This document shows, piece by piece, positions 60,607 to 64,000 of a stretch of DNA of 64,000 nt (position 1 is the first letter of the stretch; every line of letters starts with the position of its first letter). Location: the NCBI GenBank assembly GCA_035510795.1, contig DATKGL010000028.1:1-64000 (forward strand). Reading direction: 5' to 3'. The notes under the pieces were generated by a model that saw nothing but the letters and a program-made list of their open reading frames with translations, was not told where the DNA came from and ran no database searches. The position numbers and the translations under genes are program-made. Source of the stretch: DATKGL01 sp035510795 (lineage in GTDB: Bacteria; Patescibacteriota; Saccharimonadia; Saccharimonadales; UBA4665).

Positions 60607-61892
60607 TTAGCTTTACTAGCATATCCGGCTAATCGATCGATTGTCTTTTCGGTTAATATTCGATTAGCAACATCCTGCTGGTTTTCCGGCTTGTCCAGTT
60701 CGGCTTGCATTTGAGCATCGTTATACTGGCCTTTAAGTAATTTAATCCTGGCCTCAAGCTCTTCTTTAGTAACTGTAACACCCTCAGCTCTGGATACCTC
60801 GCCGATGATGACGCCGGCTCGCAGGCGGTCGCCAGCTTGCTTGATAACCCGGCTGCGATGATTGGCCTCATCGATACCCTCATCACTAAGATGTTCTTCC
60901 CAAGTTTTACCTTCATAAATAAGTCTTTGCTTTTCATCCTGCTCAACCCGATCAGCTTCCTGCTGAATCAGGCTATCCGGCAAAGCGACTTTCGAGCGCT
61001 CAACAACTAATCCGACTAATTCATTTTGATACTGTCTAAGGCTCTGCAGTTCTCTTTCGCTAGTTATTTGTTTTTTTATGTCGGCTTTAAGATCGGCTAA
61101 TGATTTGAAGGGGCCAATTTCGGCGGCAAATTTATCGTTAAGCTCGGGCCGGTCCAATTCATTGATTTTATGCAGTTTGACAATAAATTTGACTCTTTTA
61201 TTCCTTAAAAACTCAGCCCCGTAGTCTTGCGGAAAAGTAATAATAAAGTCAAGGTTTTCGGTAGGTTTGAGACCAACTAAGTGTTCCTCGAATCCGGGGA
61301 TAAATGATTTACTGCCCAAAATTAATTGGTAGTTTGAGCTTTTGGCGCCCGGGATTGGCTGATTGGTTTTCGCATCAGTACCGTCGAAATCAATTATAAC
61401 TTCGTCGCCGAGCTGGCTCTTGCGAGTAACTGGCTTACGTTTAGCCTGACGGGCCTGAAGCTGATTAAGGACTTCATCAACATCGCTGGCGCTAATTTTT
61501 ACTTCCGTTTTTTTCAGCTTGATATTTTTATAGTCCGGCAATTCGATTTGACCCATCACGTCGACTTCTATAGTCAGTTCAAGATCCGAAAAGGGCACGA
61601 ACTTTGTGATATTGACTGTTGGCTGATCGACAGGATGCAAGTCTTCATCGCGTACGACTTCCTGATAGACACGGTTAATGGCGTTGTCTAAAAATTCTCG
61701 CTGGAGCAGTGCTGAGTCGATATTCTTCTCAACTAGATGAGCTGGCGCTTTACCCGCCCTAAAACCTGAGACTGTCACATTTTTAGAAAGCGTCTTTAGG
61801 GTCTCTGATTTTACGGTATCGAGAACCGCCTTGTCGGCAACTACTTTAAGCTCAACTTTGGTGTCGCTGATATTTTTACGGTTTACTTTCAT
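60603..61892 (-). CDS. tig: Trigger factor (ribosome-associated chaperone/PPIase)
   Basis: 429 residues. Ribosome-binding signature GFRAGKAP at about residue 43, an FKBP-type PPIase domain (LGDEVIIDFDGTDAK, SFIPGFEEHLVGLKP) and the C-terminal chaperone arms. Stop codon lies inside the CIRCE site of clpP. Gene order tig-clpP is common (clpX often follows, but is absent here). Confidence 0.96.
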   Translation of the reverse strand: MKVNRKNISDTKVELKVVADKAVLDTVKSETLKTLSKNVTVSGFRAGKAPAHLVEKNIDSALLQREFLDNAINRVYQEVVRDEDLHPVDQPTVNITKFVPFSDLELTIEVDVMGQIELPDYKNIKLKKTEVKISASDVDEVLNQLQARQAKRKPVTRKSQLGDEVIIDFDGTDAKTNQPIPGAKSSNYQLILGSKSFIPGFEEHLVGLKPTENLDFIITFPQDYGAEFLRNKRVKFIVKLHKINELDRPELNDKFAAEIGPFKSLADLKADIKKQITSERELQSLRQYQNELVGLVVERSKVALPDSLIQQEADRVEQDEKQRLIYEGKTWEEHLSDEGIDEANHRSRVIKQAGDRLRAGVIIGEVSRAEGVTVTKEELEARIKLLKGQYNDAQMQAELDKPENQQDVANRILTEKTIDRLAGYASKAN

Positions 61893-61920
61893 AGATTTAG
61901 ACAGTAACAGATCTAATTAC

Positions 61921-61938
61921 GATAGACAAATGCCTATC
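61921..61938. repeat. Inverted repeat between hisS and tig
   Basis: GATAG-a-C-4 nt-G-c-CTATC imperfect palindrome in the 51-nt gap upstream of tig. No U-tract; function unclear. Confidence 0.3.
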
Positions 61939-61943
61939 TGTAA

Positions 61944-63248
61944 TTATCTGCGGCCTTTCTTGATCCGTTCCGCTATTTGGTCAACTCCGAGTTTTTCTTC
62001 ATGGCTGCTGGACAGTTCTTTAAGGGTGTAGCGATTATCGACGACTTCTCGCTGGCCGATAAATAATACATAAGGGATACTTTTCTTGAGCGCTGACTTT
62101 ATCGCCTTGTCGGCTTTCCTGTCCGTCCAGTCGACAGCGACTCTGATACCCTTGCTTCGTAACTCGGCTACGACTTTCAGGGCCGGCTCTCTAACGTCTT
62201 CGAACATAATAACGCAGACGTCCGTTTCGGTTGAAAGGCCTGGCAATAAATTATGAAGTTCAAGAAAGTTTTGCATAGTTACGTCACCCATACCGAATCC
62301 GACCGTAGGGATTGCCTCAACGCCGAATAACCCTACTAATCCGTCATATCTCCCTCCGCCAAACATTGAACGGTTATTTTCTGGATGATTATCAAAGATT
62401 TCAAAAACAATGTCAGTGTAATAATCAAATCCTCTGACTAAAGTCGGATCAAACTCGAGATTTACAATCCCTTGATGTCTTAATAAATCAAACAGCTTTT
62501 CCAGCTCTTTGAAGTAAGACAGGTCGTGAGCGGTAGCTGGTAGATCGGCTAAAGTTCGGGCGCCTAAAACCCCCTTTAATTTTTCGATTTTGGCCTTAGA
62601 CTCGTCGCCGTCGCCGAGAATATCTTGCAGAGCCGCCTCGAACTCTGACGATTCCATCTTATTCTTTCGGTCAATTAAATGGTTAACAGCACTTAACTTT
62701 TCAGGATCAACACCGACATGTTCTTTAATAATAAAGTCCATGACTTGTCGGCTGTTGAGTTTAATGGTAAACATTTCGCTTTTAGAGCCAAAGGCCATCA
62801 TTATTTCATATGCAATCTGAATAATTTCCATTTCGGCCACTAAATCATCAACACCGAATATATCAACATTCAACTGCCAGTGCTCTCGAAGGCGACCCTT
62901 CTGGGGCCTTTCGTACCGCCAAAGATTAGGTATCGAATACCACCTGAGGGGATAGGGCAATTCTTGACGTCTGGCAGCAACCATCCGGCTGACGCTTGGT
63001 GTCATTTCTGGCCTTATTGCAACTTTACGTTTTCCGCGATCTTCAAAAGTATACGTTTGTTCTTTTACTATCTCCTCGCCGGTCTTTGCTAAATATAGCT
63101 CAAGTGGTTCGAGTATCGGAGCATCATATTCTTCGTAACCAAAACGTTCGACTACTGATCGCATAACAGAAAACATGTACTTCTGTAAGCGCTTATCTTC
63201 AGGATAAAAGTCTCGGCTACCTTTGTATGGTTGTGTCGGTAATGACAT
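61944..63248 (-). CDS. hisS: Histidyl-tRNA synthetase
   Basis: 434 residues. Class II motifs: GSRDFYPED at the start, motif 2 RPEMTPSVSRMVA and WRYERPQKGRLREHWQ, the HisA block GGRYDGLVGLFG, and a C-terminal anticodon-binding domain. AGGA lies 8 nt before the ATG, and TACAAT at 63268-63273 is a likely -10 for hisS-tig. Confidence 0.96.
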   Translation of the reverse strand: MSLPTQPYKGSRDFYPEDKRLQKYMFSVMRSVVERFGYEEYDAPILEPLELYLAKTGEEIVKEQTYTFEDRGKRKVAIRPEMTPSVSRMVAARRQELPYPLRWYSIPNLWRYERPQKGRLREHWQLNVDIFGVDDLVAEMEIIQIAYEIMMAFGSKSEMFTIKLNSRQVMDFIIKEHVGVDPEKLSAVNHLIDRKNKMESSEFEAALQDILGDGDESKAKIEKLKGVLGARTLADLPATAHDLSYFKELEKLFDLLRHQGIVNLEFDPTLVRGFDYYTDIVFEIFDNHPENNRSMFGGGRYDGLVGLFGVEAIPTVGFGMGDVTMQNFLELHNLLPGLSTETDVCVIMFEDVREPALKVVAELRSKGIRVAVDWTDRKADKAIKSALKKSIPYVLFIGQREVVDNRYTLKELSSSHEEKLGVDQIAERIKKGRR

Positions 63249-63506
63249 GAGTAGGTTCCTGTTTTACATTGTATCAGATAGTCAAGCAATGGTGGGGGAT
63301 GAGTCCCGCAGGTGAAACACCTTACTGTCTAGTTTATCAGTTTTAAGTGAGCAGTTAGAGGAATTCGGTCTAGTTTATGTCAATAACGAGGTAATGGTTA
63401 TCGGACCGGAAGAGTTGAAATCATTAGAAGTAATATAATTTTGTATTATTTCGAATACTCGTATTTCATCCAATCATAAGCGATAAGAACAAAGTAAAAG
63501 TTAATA
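63249..63506. other. Intergenic interval with a frame remnant
   Basis: On the plus strand, 63316-63438 reads about 40 codons without a start codon until near its end (LSEQLEEFGLVYVNNEVMVI and on). It could be the tail of a lost gene. Otherwise AT-rich sequence with the hisS -10 at its left edge. Confidence 0.25.
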
Positions 63507-63512
63507 TATAAT
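63507..63512 (+). promoter_or_regulatory. -10 box before the last gene, leaderless arrangement
   Basis: TATAAT ends 6 nt before a GTG start at 63519; no SD is present and no clear -35 is seen. Confidence 0.4.
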
Positions 63513-63518
63513 TATCTC

Positions 63519-63986
63519 GTGACTGCTACTAATCATGCCCTTACTGGCGCTGCTATTGCACTTATCATTAACGAGCCAGTATTGGCTATACCAGTGGCTT
63601 TTCTTTCTCACTATGTAATTGACGTATTGCCACATTTTGGCATTCCTGGAAGCATCAAGGAGCGTAACAAGAGCTTACTAGGCAGAGTTGTGGTATTAGT
63701 AGATGCATTTTGTTTTATTACCTCACTCATAGTATTACCGTTATTAGCACATCGGATTAATGTAAATCCGTGGCTTGTCTTAGCTTGTATGTTAGCAGCA
63801 TTTGCTCCAGATGCGGTTTACTTAATAAGATTTCCTAAAGAACTAAAAACAGGTGAATTTATTAAGGGAGGAGTATTTAGCCGTTTTCACCGGAAGATAC
63901 AATTGTGTGAACGTCCTTGGGGAATTCTAGTCGAGGTAGTTTTTATGGGATTAATGCTGATTTTTCTAGCTAAAAAACTTTACTAA
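63519..63986 (+). CDS. Small membrane protein of unknown function
   Basis: 155 residues from GTG 63519. TATNHALTGAAIALI at the N-terminus and VAFLSHYVIDVLPHFG (28-43) place conserved His and Asp residues at helix ends, resembling YdjM-like inner-membrane metal-dependent hydrolases. About four hydrophobic helices. The C-terminal part (FSRFHRKIQLCERPWGIL) is basic. Assignment is tentative. Confidence 0.5.
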   Translation: MTATNHALTGAAIALIINEPVLAIPVAFLSHYVIDVLPHFGIPGSIKERNKSLLGRVVVLVDAFCFITSLIVLPLLAHRINVNPWLVLACMLAAFAPDAVYLIRFPKELKTGEFIKGGVFSRFHRKIQLCERPWGILVEVVFMGLMLIFLAKKLY

Positions 63987-64000
63987 TATAAAAAGATTTA

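Overview
The window reads as chromosomal DNA from a Candidatus Saccharibacteria (TM7)-like member of the Candidate Phyla Radiation (Patescibacteria). Evidence: ribosomal protein L30 and the usual adk and map genes are absent from an otherwise canonical S10-spc-alpha cluster; L36, L33, S14 and S4 are all cysteine-free versions; many genes are short or overlap; and TGA is used as a normal stop (for example at 25301-25303), so the Gly-recoding of SR1/Gracilibacteria does not apply. The name is an inference from gene content, not a database match.

Layout. 1-2600: tail of a RelE/ParE-type toxin, tRNA-Gln and two plus-strand membrane-related genes. 2584-9950 (minus): cysS, a DHH phosphoesterase, recR, ybaB, a membrane protein, dnaB and dnaX. 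10014-11641 (minus): a 169-aa protein of unknown function, then rplL and rplJ behind an L10-type attenuator leader. 12156-15187 (minus): a 769-aa thymidylate kinase fused to two ThyX-like domains, next to dcd, together a dTTP-making module. 15310-23622: an MprF-like protein, rplA-rplK-nusG-secE, a GT2 glycosyltransferase, a PAS histidine kinase, a YgjP-like metallopeptidase and a small P-loop kinase. 23753-28450 (plus): tRNA-Trp and an alpha-glucan operon (GT4, GH57, GH15). 28447-32843 (minus): rpmG, tRNAs Thr-Tyr-Thr, a TPR protein, holB, an RluA-family synthase and trpS. 32883-52288 (minus): about 30 ribosomal proteins plus rpoA, infA, secY, tuf and fusA. 52312-63248 (minus): rpoC, rpoB, clpP, tig, hisS.

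The most unusual signals are: (1) the Tmk-ThyX-ThyX fusion, where the two ThyX copies appear to have divided the active-site residues between them; (2) loss of zinc ligands in machinery that normally binds zinc: both sites of RNA polymerase beta', DnaX, RecR and four ribosomal proteins, while CysS keeps its zinc site; (3) a replaced trigger-loop signature in RpoC; (4) a perfect CIRCE operator inside the clpP promoter; (5) at least seven genes with a -10 box 5-8 nt before the start codon and no Shine-Dalgarno, which suggests leaderless mRNAs alongside SD-led ribosomal genes.

There is no rRNA, CRISPR array, insertion sequence or integrase in the window, and no gene-free stretch over 300 bases.
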